Below, one piece after another: positions 7,083 to 16,988 of a DNA stretch of 64,000 nt. Made by a program: the position numbers and the translations under genes. Source of the stretch: Flavobacterium sp. CFS9 (lineage in GTDB: Bacteria; Bacteroidota; Bacteroidia; Flavobacteriales; Flavobacteriaceae); contig NZ_AP031573.1 of NCBI RefSeq assembly GCF_041154745.1, positions 4,898,001 through 4,962,000 on the forward strand, written 5' to 3'. The notes beneath the pieces are model-generated. The model was not told the origin of the DNA and searched no databases. It saw only the letters and a list, made by a program, of their open reading frames with translations. How positions within the stretch are numbered: position 1 is the first letter of the stretch; the number at the start of each line of letters is the position of its first letter.

Positions 7083-10000
7083 ATGAAAAAAACTACTTAT
7101 CTTTCGTTTTTAACTTTTTTAATATTGTTGTTCTACGCAGGTACTGTTTATTCACAAGATACCAATATTACCTTCGATAATACAAATGCCTCATTAACAA
7201 CGACTCCTGCCTGTTCTCTTTCACAATGTAATGCCCAAGATGTCACCTTTGGAAATATTTATCTGGGTGATAATGTCGGAAATGTAGCCACTCTGGCCTA
7301 TGTTTCAAACCCAATCAACGGATTGTATATATGGGTAACTATTGCCTCTAATAGCTCTAAATATGACTTGATGTTTCAATTTGACTATTTAGTTGGCGGG
7401 GTTCGAAAAAATTTCGATAATACCAATTTTGTTGGAGCCACATCAGACAGGTTAACCATTAAAATTAGAGGAAGTATAATTACGGCCGGGTCAAGATACC
7501 GAATGGCCCAAATTACAAACTATACTGCAGGTCAATCCCTTGAATTAAAAAATATTTACTTAGGATGGGAAACAAGCGGACAAGCTATTACTCCTTCTCA
7601 AAGTCTCTCATTAATTACTTGTAATCCACCTAAATGTAGTAGTGCATATTCAAATGGAATAATTATCAAAACACCTTTGTTTGCGGATTTTTCCATCACT
7701 AAAAGCTGTGATACTGGTTCTTTTCAAAAGGTAGTTTATACCAGTACTTCAACAGGGGTTGAAGCAAACACTAACTACACCTGGTCGTTTCCAGGTGCTG
7801 CAACAATTTCTCCAGTTAGCTTAACAACAATTGGTCCATATACCGTGACCTATTCTTCTGCTGGTCCATTTTCTGCTAGTTTAACAGTATCAGACCCAAC
7901 AAATCAGGTTTTACCAAATACTAAAACAGTAAATAATATCACTGTAACAGCTTGTTGTACGACACCAGTTATAACAGCGATAACTGCACCTAATATATGT
8001 AGTGGTGGCAGCTTTTCTGTCACACCAACAAATGGAACCAATGGAACTGTCCCGGCAGGCACAACTTACAGCTGGGCAGCGCCAAGCGTTGCAGGGATTT
8101 CGGGAACAGCAGCGGGAAGTAATGCTGCTAACATTAGCGGAACATTAACCAATTCGACCAATGCTCCAATAAATGTAGTCTATACTGTAACTCCAACATC
8201 GGGAACTTGTACCGGAAGTACCTTCACTGTAACTGTAACTGTAAATCCAAAACCAGCATTAACCAATATAACTGCTGCTAGTATATGCAGCGGCGACACT
8301 TTTACTGTAACTCCTGTCAATGGAACCAATGGAACTGTCCCGGCAGGCACAACTTACAGCTGGGCAGCACCAAGCGTTGCAGGGATTTCGGGAACAGCAG
8401 CGGGAAGTAATGCTGCTAACATTAGCGGAACATTAACCAATTCAACTAATGCTCCAATAAATGTGGTCTATACCGTAACTCCAACATCGGGAACCTGTAC
8501 TGGAAGTACCTTCACTGTAACTGTAACTGTAAATCCAAAACCAGCATTAACCAATATAACTGCCCCTAGTATATGTAGTGGTGGTAGTTTTTCTGTCACA
8601 CCAACTAACGGAACCAATGGAACTGTCCCTTCAGGCACAACCTATAGCTGGACAGCACCAAGCGTTGCAGGGATTTCGGGAACAGCAGCGGGAAGTAATG
8701 CTGCTAACATCAACGGAACATTAACCAATTCTACCAATGCTCCAATAAATGTGGTCTATACCGTAACTCCAACATCGGGAACCTGTACTGGAAGTACCTT
8801 CACTGTAACTGTAACTGTAAATCCAAAACCAGCAATAACCAATATAACTGCTGCTAGTATATGTAGTGGTGGTAGTTTTTCTGTCACACCAACTAACGGA
8901 ACCAATGGAACTGTCCCTTCAGGCACAACCTATAGCTGGACAGCACCAAGTGTTGCAGGGATTTCGGGAACAGCAGCGGGAAGTAATGCTGCTACCATCA
9001 GCGGAACATTAACCAATTCTACCAATGCTCCAATAAATGTGGTCTATACCATAACCCCAACATCGGGAACCTGTACTGGAAGTACCTTCACTGTAACTGT
9101 AACTGTAAATCCATTACCAGCATGTTCCATCACTGGCCCAAATGGTCCAATATGCCCATCTTCAACAGCAAACAGTTATTCGGCTCCTATTGGAATGAGC
9201 AATTACAATTGGTCAATTTCAGGAAACGCAACAATAAATGGTAGTTCAACTTCACAAACGGTTCTAGTGACTGCCGGAGGAAATTGCAATGCTACATTCA
9301 CTTTAACATTACTTATCAAAGATGTCAATGGATGCGAATCAACATGCAGTCAAACTATTAACGTTCAGGATACTACTGCACCAACATGGACTACGTTGAC
9401 TGGAAGTTTAGATGTAACATTGGAATGCAGTGATACAGCAGGACTTGCTACTGCGCAAGCCAATGCTCCTGTAGCCACTGATAATTGCAACGGAACGGTG
9501 ACTTATACCAAAACAGCAGGCGCTTTTGTAGCTGGAAACTGTGCTAACTCCGGAACCTATACCAATACCTGGACCGCAAAAGATGTGTGCAACAATGTGT
9601 CAACGGTATTTACACAAATGATAACCATTCAGGATACTACTGCGCCAACATGGACTACTGCTCCATTGGCTCTTGATGTAACTTTGGAATGCAGCGATAC
9701 AGCAGGACTTGCTACTGCGCAGGCCAATGCTCCTGTAGCCACTGATAATTGCAACGGAACGGTGACTTATACCAAAACAGCAGGCGCTTTTGTAGCTGGA
9801 AACTGTGCTAACTCCGGAACTTACACCAATACCTGGACCGCAAAAGATGTGTGCAACAATGTATCTACAGTCTTTACACAAACGATAACCATTCAGGATA
9901 CTACTGCACCAACATGGACAACTGCTCCATTGGCTCTTGATGTAACTTTGGAATGCAGCGATACAGCAGGACTTGCTACTGCGCAAGCCGACACTCCTGT

Positions 10001-13000
10001 AGCCACTGATAATTGCAACGGAACGGTGACTTATACCAAAACAGCAGGCGCTTTTGTAGCTGGAAACTGTGCTAACTCCGGAACCTATACCAATACCTGG
10101 ACCGCAAAAGATGTGTGCAACAATGTGTCAACGGTATTTACACAAACGATAACCATTCAGGATACTACTGCACCAACATGGACAACTGCTCCATTGGCTC
10201 TTGATGTAACTTTGGAATGCAGCGATACAGCAGGACTTGCTACTGCGCAAGCCGACACTCCTGCAGCCACTGATAATTGCAACGGAACGGTGACTTATAC
10301 CAAAACAGCAGGCGCTTTTGTAGCTGGAAACTGTGCGAACTCCGGAACCTATACCAATACCTGGACCGCAAAAGATGTGTGTAACAATGTGTCAACGGTA
10401 TTTACACAAACGATAACCATTCAGGATACTACTGCGCCAACATGGACAACTGCTCCGGCTTCGTTGGATGTGACTTTGCAATGCAGCGATACAGCAGGAC
10501 TTGCTACTGCGCAGGCCAATGCTCCTGCAGCCACTGATAATTGCAACGGAACGGTGACTTATACCAAAACAGCAGGCGCTTTTGTAGCTGGAAACTGTGC
10601 TAACTCCGGAACTTACACCAATACCTGGACCGCAAAAGATGTGTGCAACAATGTATCTACAGTCTTTACACAAACGATAACCATTCAGGATACTACTGCA
10701 CCAACATGGACAACTGCTCCATTGGCTCTTGATGTAACTTTGGAATGCAGCGATACAGCAGGACTTGCTACTGCGCAAGCCGACACTCCTGTAGCCACTG
10801 ATAATTGCAACGGAACGGTGACTTATACCAAAACAGCAGGCGCTTTTGTAGCTGGAAACTGTGCGAACTCCGGAACCTATACCAATACCTGGACCGCAAA
10901 AGATGTGTGTAACAATGTATCTACAGTCTTCACACAAACGATAACCATTCAGGATACTACTGCGCCAACATGGACAACTGCTCCGGCTTCGTTGGATGTG
11001 ACTTTGCAATGCAGCGATACAGCAGGACTTGCTACTGCGCAGGCCAATGCTCCTGCAGCCACTGATAATTGCAACGGAACGGTGACTTATACCAAAACAG
11101 CAGGTGCTTTTGTAGCTGGAAACTGTGCGAACTCCGGAACCTATACCAATACCTGGACCGCAAAAGATGTGTGTAACAATGTGTCAACGGTATTTACACA
11201 AACGATAACCATTCAGGATACTACTGCGCCAACATGGACAACTGCTCCGGCTTCGTTGGATGTGACTTTGCAATGCAGCGATACAGCAGGACTTGCTACT
11301 GCGCAGGCCAATGCTCCTGCAGCCACTGATAATTGCAACGGAACGGTGACTTATACCAAAACAGCAGGCGCTTTTGTAGCTGGAAACTGTGCTAACTCCG
11401 GAACCTATACCAATACCTGGACCGCAAAAGATGTGTGCAACAATGTGTCAACGGTATTTACACAAACGATAACCATTCAGGATACTACTGCACCAACATG
11501 GACAACTGCTCCATTGGCTCTTGATGTAACTTTGGAATGCAGCGATACAGCAGGACTTGCTACTGCGCAAGCCGACACTCCTGTAGCCACTGATAATTGC
11601 AACGGAACGGTGACTTATACCAAAACAGCAGGCGCTTTTGTAGCTGGAAACTGTGCGAACTCCGGAACCTATACCAATACCTGGACCGCAAAAGATGTGT
11701 GTAACAATGTATCTACAGTCTTCACACAAACGATAACCATTCAGGATACTACTGCGCCAACATGGACAACTGCTCCGGCTTCGTTGGATGTGACTTTGCA
11801 ATGCAGCGATACAGCAGGACTTGCTACTGCGCAGGCCAATGCTCCTGCAGCCACTGATAATTGCAACGGAACGGTGACTTATACCAAAACAGCAGGTGCT
11901 TTTGTAGCTGGAAACTGTGCTAACTCCGGAACTTACACCAATACCTGGACCGCAAAAGATGTGTGTAACAATGTGTCAACGGTATTTACACAAACGATAA
12001 CCATTCAGGATACTACTGCGCCAACATGGACAACTGCTCCGGCTTCGTTGGATGTGACTTTGCAATGCAGCGATACAGCAGGACTTGCTACTGCGCAGGC
12101 CAATGCTCCTGCAGCCACTGATAATTGCAACGGAACGGTGACTTATACCAAAACAGCAGGCGCTTTTGTAGCTGGAAACTGTGCTAACTCCGGAACCTAT
12201 ACCAATACCTGGACCGCAAAAGATGTGTGCAACAATGTGTCAACGGTATTTACACAAACGATAACCATTCAGGATACTACTGCACCAACATGGACAACTG
12301 CTCCATTGGCTCTTGATGTAACTTTGGAATGCAGCGATACAGCAGGACTTGCTACTGCGCAAGCCGACACTCCTGTAGCCACTGATAATTGCAACGGAAC
12401 GGTGACTTATACCAAAACAGCAGGCGCTTTTGTAGCTGGAAACTGTGCGAACTCCGGAACCTATACCAATACCTGGACCGCAAAAGATGTGTGTAACAAT
12501 GTATCTACAGTCTTCACACAAACGATAACCATTCAGGATACTACTGCGCCAACATGGACAACTGCTCCGGCTTCGTTGGATGTAACTTTGGAATGCAGCG
12601 ATACAGCAGGACTTGCTACTGCGCAGGCCAATGCTCCTGTAGCCACTGATAATTGCAACGGAACGGTGACTTATACCAAAACAGCAGGCGCTTTTGTAGC
12701 TGGAAACTGTGCTAACTCCGGAACCTATACCAATACCTGGACCGCAAAAGATGTGTGCAACAATGTGTCAACGGTATTCACACAAACGATAACCATTCAG
12801 GATACTACTGCGCCAACATGGACAACTGCTCCATTGGCTCTTGATGTAACTTTGGAATGCAGCGATACAGCAGGACTTGCCACTGCGCAGGCCAATGCTC
12901 CTACAGCCACTGATAATTGTAATGGAACGGTGACTTATACCAAAACAGCAGGCGCTTTTGTGGCTGGAAACTGTGCTAACTCCGGAACCTATACCAATAC

Positions 13001-16000
13001 CTGGACCGCGACAGATGTGTGTAACAATGTCTCTACAGTCTTCACACAAACGATAACCATTCAGGATACTACTGCGCCAACATGGACAACTGCTCCGGCT
13101 TCGTTGGATGTGACTTTGCAATGTAGTGATACAGCTGGACTTGCCACTGCGCAAGCCAACGCTCCTGTAGCCACTGATAATTGTAATGGAACGATTACTT
13201 ATACCAAAATAAGTGGTCAGTTTCAAGGAGGGAATTGTGGAAGTACAGGAACTTACACCAATACCTGGACTGCAAATGATGTCTGTAACAACACCTCAAC
13301 AGTCTTTACTCAGATAATTACTGTTCAGGATACTGCTATTCCAACCTGGATTACACAAACAGGAGCATTAGATATTACATTACAATGTAGTGATGCTGCG
13401 GGATTAACAGCTGCACAAAATCAAGCACCTATTGCTACCGCAAATTGTTCAACCGTAACTTACACCAAAACAAACGGTCAGTTTATATCTTCAGGATCTT
13501 GTAGCAATGCCGGAACCTATACCAATACATGGGTTGCTGTAGATAATTGTGGCAATACTTCCAGTACTTTTACACAAGTAATTACTATCGAAGATACCAC
13601 TAAACCAACCTGGACGACTCTGGCAGGAAGTTTAAATGCTACAGTCCAATGCAGTGATGCGGCAGGTTTAATTGCTGCACAAGCCAGTGCCCCTGTAGCA
13701 GCTGATAATTGTGATAACGATGTGACCAATATCGTTAAAACCAGTGGTCAGTTTGTAGCTTCTCAATCTTGTGGAAACTCCGGAACCTACACCAATACAT
13801 GGACCGTTAAGGATAATTGTGGCAATACTTCCGATACTTTTACACAAGTAATCACTATCGAAGATACCACTAAACCAACCTGGACGACTCTGGCAGGAAG
13901 TTTAAATGCTACAGTCCAATGCAGTGATGCGGCAGGTTTAATTGCTGCACAAGCCAGTGCCCCTGTAGCAGCTGATAATTGTGATAACGATGTGACCAAT
14001 ATCGTTAAAACAAGTGGTCAATTTGTAGCTTCTCAATCTTGTGGAAATTCCGGAACCTACACCAATACATGGACCGTTAAGGATAATTGTGGCAATACTT
14101 CCGATACTTTTACACAAGTAATCACTATCGAAGATACCACTAAACCAACCTGGACGACTCTGGCAGGAAGTTTAAATGCTACAGTCCAATGCAGTGATGC
14201 GGCAGGTTTAATTGCTGCACAAGCCAGTGCCCCTGTAGCAACTGATAATTGTGATAACGATGTGACCAATATCGTTAAAACCAGTGGTCAGTTTGTAGCT
14301 TCTCAATCTTGTGGAAATTCCGGAACCTACACCAATACCTGGATCGTTAAGGATAATTGTGGCAATACTTCCGATACTTTTACACAAGTAATTACTATCG
14401 AAGATACCACTAAACCAACCTGGACGACTCTGGCAGGAAGTTTAAATGTTACAGTCCAATGTAGTGATGCGGCAGGTTTAATTGCTGCACAAGCCAGTGC
14501 CCCTGTAGCAACTGATAATTGTGATAACGATGTGACCAATATCGTTAAAACCAGTGGTCAGTTTGTAGCTTCTCAATCTTGTGGAAATTCCGGAACCTAC
14601 ACCAATACCTGGATCGTTAAGGATAATTGTGGCAATACTTCCGATACTTTTACACAAGTAATTACTATCGAAGATACCACTAAACCAACCTGGACGACTC
14701 TGGCAGGAAGTTTAAATGTTACAGTCCAATGTAGTGATGCGGCAGGTTTAATTGCTGCACAAGCCAGTGCCCCTGTAGCAACTGATAATTGTGATAACGA
14801 TGTGACCAATATCGTTAAAACCAGTGGTCAGTTTGTAGCTTCTCAATCTTGTGGAAATTCCGGAACCTACACCAATACCTGGACCGTTAAGGATAATTGT
14901 GGCAATACTTCCGATACTTTTACACAAGTAATTACTATCGAAGATACCACTAAACCAACCTGGACGACTCTGGCAGGAAGTTTAAATGTTACAGTCCAAT
15001 GTAGTGATGCGGCAGGTTTAATTGCTGCACAAACCAGTGCGCCTGTAGCAACTGATAATTGTGATAACGATGTGACCAATATCGTTAAAACCAGTGGTCA
15101 GTTTGTAGCTTCTCAATCTTGTGGAAACTCCGGAACCTACACCAATACCTGGACCGTTAAGGATAATTGTGGCAATACTTCCGATACTTTTACACAAGTA
15201 ATCACTATCGAAGATACCACTAAACCAACCTGGACGACCCTGGCAGGAAGTTTAAATGTTACAGTCCAATGTAGTGATGCGGCAGGTTTAATTGCTGCAC
15301 AAGCCAGTACCCCTGTCGCAACTGATAATTGTGATAGCGATGTGACCAATATCGTTAAAACCAGTGGTCCGTTTGTAGCTTCTCAATCTTGTGGAAACTC
15401 CGGAACCTACACCAATACCTGGACCGTTAAGGATAATTGTGGCAATACTTCCGATACTTTTACACAAGTAATCACTATCGAAGATACCACTAAACCAACC
15501 TGGGCGACTCTGGCAGGAAGTTTAAATGTTACAGTCCAATGTAGTGATGCGGCAGGTTTAATTGCTGCGCAAGCCAGTGCCCCTGTAGCAACTGATAATT
15601 GTGATAGCGATGTGACAATCGAGAAAACTGCAGGACAATTTGTACCCTCTCCTACTTGTACAAATGCCGGAACCTACACTAACAGTTGGGTAGCAAAAGA
15701 CAATTGCAATAATGTTGTAGATGCTTTCATTCAAGTGATTACGATCGAAGATACCAGCAAACCGGTCTTTAATGAGGCCCTTCCGGCGAATATTACAGTA
15801 TCATGTGATAAAGTTCCTACACCAGCTAATATAACAGCATCAGACAATTGTAATGCTAATGTGCCGGTAGTTTATACTGAAACAAAAAACAGTATTGAAA
15901 ATGAATGTAGTACCAATTATATTCTAACCAGAAAATGGACTGCCAGCGATTGTTCCGGAAACACAACCTCGTATACTCAGCTGATTACTGTTAAGGATAC

Positions 16001-16847
16001 CACTCCTCCAACAGGAACAATTCCAGCAGATGTCACTTTACAAAACATAGCAGATATTCCTGTTGCCAATACGAATGTCGTAACCAATACTGCAGATAAT
16101 TGCAGCCAGACTGTAACGGTGACGGTAAGTGATTCTAATAATGGAGGTACTGGTTGTGGAAACACTCCATATATCTTAACAAGAACATACACTTTATCCG
16201 ATTGTGCAGGTAACAAAACAATACTCGTGCAAACCATAACAGTTAAAAATGAAATTGTTGAGACAGCTCCTTTTGCAATCGAAGCTTGTAATGCTGATAC
16301 TTCAACGGTTAATTTATTTGGTCCGTTGCCAAGAAATACTTCTACTACCGGTACCTGGATTGATACTAATAATACCGGTGCGTTAAATGGCAGTTCTGTA
16401 ACTACTTTTGGACTTCCGATTGGTAACTATTCATTTGAATATCAAATAAAAGACGAAGCCTGTCCAAGAAGCTTAGTAGTAAACCTTACAGTCAATGACG
16501 ATTGCAAAGTTCTGGCTTGTGGAACGATACTGGTTCATAATGCTTTCTCTCCTAATAACGACGGTATAAATGACCGATTTGTTATCGACAATATTGACGA
16601 TATTGCCTGTTATCCTGACAATAGTGTCGAAATATACAACCGTTGGGGAGTGCTAGTATTTGATACTAAAAATTACAACAATACAACAAATGCTTTTGAC
16701 GGTATTTCAAGAGGAAGAACAACAATAAGTCAGTCAGATGGCCTTCCTTCAGGAACTTACTTTTATATTCTTAATTACACTTCCGTAGATGGAAACGGTG
16801 CAATTAGAGTAAACAAAAAAGATGGTTACTTATATCTTTCCAGATAA
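7083..16847 (+). CDS. Large T9SS-exported repeat adhesin (type B sorting domain)
   Basis: This 3254-residue surface protein starts with a signal peptide (residues 1-24, ending VYSQ) and a non-repetitive beta-rich head to about 190. A PKD-like segment follows (about 205-290), then four 96-residue PKD-like repeats (about 300-683), fifteen 88-residue Cys-containing repeats (about 764-2083), one divergent unit, and eight 90-residue repeats (about 2170-2889). Further HYR/Ig-like modules precede the C-terminal domain. That domain (about 3146-3254: [38 protein letters not shown]) is the T9SS type B sorting domain seen in gliding adhesins such as SprB. Each 88-residue unit holds four Cys, suggesting disulfide-stapled modules. 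The next gene encodes its likely PorP/SprF partner. No enzymatic domain seen; adhesion is inferred. Confidence 0.9.
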   Translation: MKKTTYLSFLTFLILLFYAGTVYSQDTNITFDNTNASLTTTPACSLSQCNAQDVTFGNIYLGDNVGNVATLAYVSNPINGLYIWVTIASNSSKYDLMFQFDYLVGGVRKNFDNTNFVGATSDRLTIKIRGSIITAGSRYRMAQITNYTAGQSLELKNIYLGWETSGQAITPSQSLSLITCNPPKCSSAYSNGIIIKTPLFADFSITKSCDTGSFQKVVYTSTSTGVEANTNYTWSFPGAATISPVSLTTIGPYTVTYSSAGPFSASLTVSDPTNQVLPNTKTVNNITVTACCTTPVITAITAPNICSGGSFSVTPTNGTNGTVPAGTTYSWAAPSVAGISGTAAGSNAANISGTLTNSTNAPINVVYTVTPTSGTCTGSTFTVTVTVNPKPALTNITAASICSGDTFTVTPVNGTNGTVPAGTTYSWAAPSVAGISGTAAGSNAANISGTLTNSTNAPINVVYTVTPTSGTCTGSTFTVTVTVNPKPALTNITAPSICSGGSFSVTPTNGTNGTVPSGTTYSWTAPSVAGISGTAAGSNAANINGTLTNSTNAPINVVYTVTPTSGTCTGSTFTVTVTVNPKPAITNITAASICSGGSFSVTPTNGTNGTVPSGTTYSWTAPSVAGISGTAAGSNAATISGTLTNSTNAPINVVYTITPTSGTCTGSTFTVTVTVNPLPACSITGPNGPICPSSTANSYSAPIGMSNYNWSISGNATINGSSTSQTVLVTAGGNCNATFTLTLLIKDVNGCESTCSQTINVQDTTAPTWTTLTGSLDVTLECSDTAGLATAQANAPVATDNCNGTVTYTKTAGAFVAGNCANSGTYTNTWTAKDVCNNVSTVFTQMITIQDTTAPTWTTAPLALDVTLECSDTAGLATAQANAPVATDNCNGTVTYTKTAGAFVAGNCANSGTYTNTWTAKDVCNNVSTVFTQTITIQDTTAPTWTTAPLALDVTLECSDTAGLATAQADTPVATDNCNGTVTYTKTAGAFVAGNCANSGTYTNTWTAKDVCNNVSTVFTQTITIQDTTAPTWTTAPLALDVTLECSDTAGLATAQADTPAATDNCNGTVTYTKTAGAFVAGNCANSGTYTNTWTAKDVCNNVSTVFTQTITIQDTTAPTWTTAPASLDVTLQCSDTAGLATAQANAPAATDNCNGTVTYTKTAGAFVAGNCANSGTYTNTWTAKDVCNNVSTVFTQTITIQDTTAPTWTTAPLALDVTLECSDTAGLATAQADTPVATDNCNGTVTYTKTAGAFVAGNCANSGTYTNTWTAKDVCNNVSTVFTQTITIQDTTAPTWTTAPASLDVTLQCSDTAGLATAQANAPAATDNCNGTVTYTKTAGAFVAGNCANSGTYTNTWTAKDVCNNVSTVFTQTITIQDTTAPTWTTAPASLDVTLQCSDTAGLATAQANAPAATDNCNGTVTYTKTAGAFVAGNCANSGTYTNTWTAKDVCNNVSTVFTQTITIQDTTAPTWTTAPLALDVTLECSDTAGLATAQADTPVATDNCNGTVTYTKTAGAFVAGNCANSGTYTNTWTAKDVCNNVSTVFTQTITIQDTTAPTWTTAPASLDVTLQCSDTAGLATAQANAPAATDNCNGTVTYTKTAGAFVAGNCANSGTYTNTWTAKDVCNNVSTVFTQTITIQDTTAPTWTTAPASLDVTLQCSDTAGLATAQANAPAATDNCNGTVTYTKTAGAFVAGNCANSGTYTNTWTAKDVCNNVSTVFTQTITIQDTTAPTWTTAPLALDVTLECSDTAGLATAQADTPVATDNCNGTVTYTKTAGAFVAGNCANSGTYTNTWTAKDVCNNVSTVFTQTITIQDTTAPTWTTAPASLDVTLECSDTAGLATAQANAPVATDNCNGTVTYTKTAGAFVAGNCANSGTYTNTWTAKDVCNNVSTVFTQTITIQDTTAPTWTTAPLALDVTLECSDTAGLATAQANAPTATDNCNGTVTYTKTAGAFVAGNCANSGTYTNTWTATDVCNNVSTVFTQTITIQDTTAPTWTTAPASLDVTLQCSDTAGLATAQANAPVATDNCNGTITYTKISGQFQGGNCGSTGTYTNTWTANDVCNNTSTVFTQIITVQDTAIPTWITQTGALDITLQCSDAAGLTAAQNQAPIATANCSTVTYTKTNGQFISSGSCSNAGTYTNTWVAVDNCGNTSSTFTQVITIEDTTKPTWTTLAGSLNATVQCSDAAGLIAAQASAPVAADNCDNDVTNIVKTSGQFVASQSCGNSGTYTNTWTVKDNCGNTSDTFTQVITIEDTTKPTWTTLAGSLNATVQCSDAAGLIAAQASAPVAADNCDNDVTNIVKTSGQFVASQSCGNSGTYTNTWTVKDNCGNTSDTFTQVITIEDTTKPTWTTLAGSLNATVQCSDAAGLIAAQASAPVATDNCDNDVTNIVKTSGQFVASQSCGNSGTYTNTWIVKDNCGNTSDTFTQVITIEDTTKPTWTTLAGSLNVTVQCSDAAGLIAAQASAPVATDNCDNDVTNIVKTSGQFVASQSCGNSGTYTNTWIVKDNCGNTSDTFTQVITIEDTTKPTWTTLAGSLNVTVQCSDAAGLIAAQASAPVATDNCDNDVTNIVKTSGQFVASQSCGNSGTYTNTWTVKDNCGNTSDTFTQVITIEDTTKPTWTTLAGSLNVTVQCSDAAGLIAAQTSAPVATDNCDNDVTNIVKTSGQFVASQSCGNSGTYTNTWTVKDNCGNTSDTFTQVITIEDTTKPTWTTLAGSLNVTVQCSDAAGLIAAQASTPVATDNCDSDVTNIVKTSGPFVASQSCGNSGTYTNTWTVKDNCGNTSDTFTQVITIEDTTKPTWATLAGSLNVTVQCSDAAGLIAAQASAPVATDNCDSDVTIEKTAGQFVPSPTCTNAGTYTNSWVAKDNCNNVVDAFIQVITIEDTSKPVFNEALPANITVSCDKVPTPANITASDNCNANVPVVYTETKNSIENECSTNYILTRKWTASDCSGNTTSYTQLITVKDTTPPTGTIPADVTLQNIADIPVANTNVVTNTADNCSQTVTVTVSDSNNGGTGCGNTPYILTRTYTLSDCAGNKTILVQTITVKNEIVETAPFAIEACNADTSTVNLFGPLPRNTSTTGTWIDTNNTGALNGSSVTTFGLPIGNYSFEYQIKDEACPRSLVVNLTVNDDCKVLACGTILVHNAFSPNNDGINDRFVIDNIDDIACYPDNSVEIYNRWGVLVFDTKNYNNTTNAFDGISRGRTTISQSDGLPSGTYFYILNYTSVDGNGAIRVNKKDGYLYLSR
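7981..9132 (+). repeat. Four tandem 288-bp PKD-like coding repeats
   Basis: The unit start TAACTGC recurs at 7981, 8269, 8557 and 8845, a strict 288-bp (96-codon) period. Units encode ICSGGSFSVTPTNGTNGTVP near the start and TPTSGTCTGSTFTVTVTVNP at the end, and differ by few substitutions. Confidence 0.9.
9373..13332 (+). repeat. Fifteen tandem 264-bp coding repeats with trimer super-period
   Basis: The marker following GGATA (CTACTGC) recurs every 264 bp: 9373, 9637, 9901 and so on to 13069. Two protein subtypes alternate: one with PLALDVTLECSD and one with PASLDVTLQCSD. Units 6-8 and 9-11 follow the order PLAL-PASL-PASL, giving a 792-bp super-period with almost identical sequence. This points to recent duplication or gene conversion of three-unit blocks. 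A sixteenth, diverged unit follows (13333-13590). Confidence 0.9.
13591..15750 (+). repeat. Eight tandem 270-bp coding repeats
   Basis: AAGATACCACTAAACCAACC recurs at 13591 and then every 270 bp to 15481. Each unit encodes 90 residues including SLNATVQCSDAAGL or SLNVTVQCSDAAGL, DNCDNDVTNIVKTSGQF and GNTSDTFTQVITIE. Neighbouring units differ at a handful of bases, for example Ala/Val at the start and Thr/Ile in the Trp-containing segment. Confidence 0.9.
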
Positions 16848-16856
16848 ACCTATGGG

Positions 16857-16889
16857 CTTCTTATCACAGATTAATTCTGTGATAAGAAG
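16857..16889 (+). terminator. Strong hairpin after adhesin gene
   Basis: CTTCTTATCACAGA and TCTGTGATAAGAAG form a perfect 14-bp stem around a 5-nt loop, beginning 10 bases after the adhesin stop codon. There is no clean T-tract, so it may act as a 3' stabiliser or a partial terminator that sets the ratio of adhesin to PorP/SprF transcript. Confidence 0.6.
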
Positions 16890-16988
16890 TCTATTAAATA
16901 TAAAAGTCAAGTTTTAGACTCTCAAATTGACTCAGCTTATCTCTTAAAACTCACAAAGCAATAATAACAATAAAAAAATCTACCTACT

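Noticed and set aside
9600..15349. Many antisense open frames of 70-205 codons inside the 3254-residue adhesin gene
   Set aside because: They recur with the 264- and 270-bp repeat periods and are a by-product of stop-free codon patterns on the opposite strand; none has a plausible start context or protein-like composition.
9373..15750. CRISPR array
   Set aside because: The repeats are 264 and 270 bp long, contiguous and in frame within a coding gene, with no short repeat-spacer pattern and no cas genes nearby.
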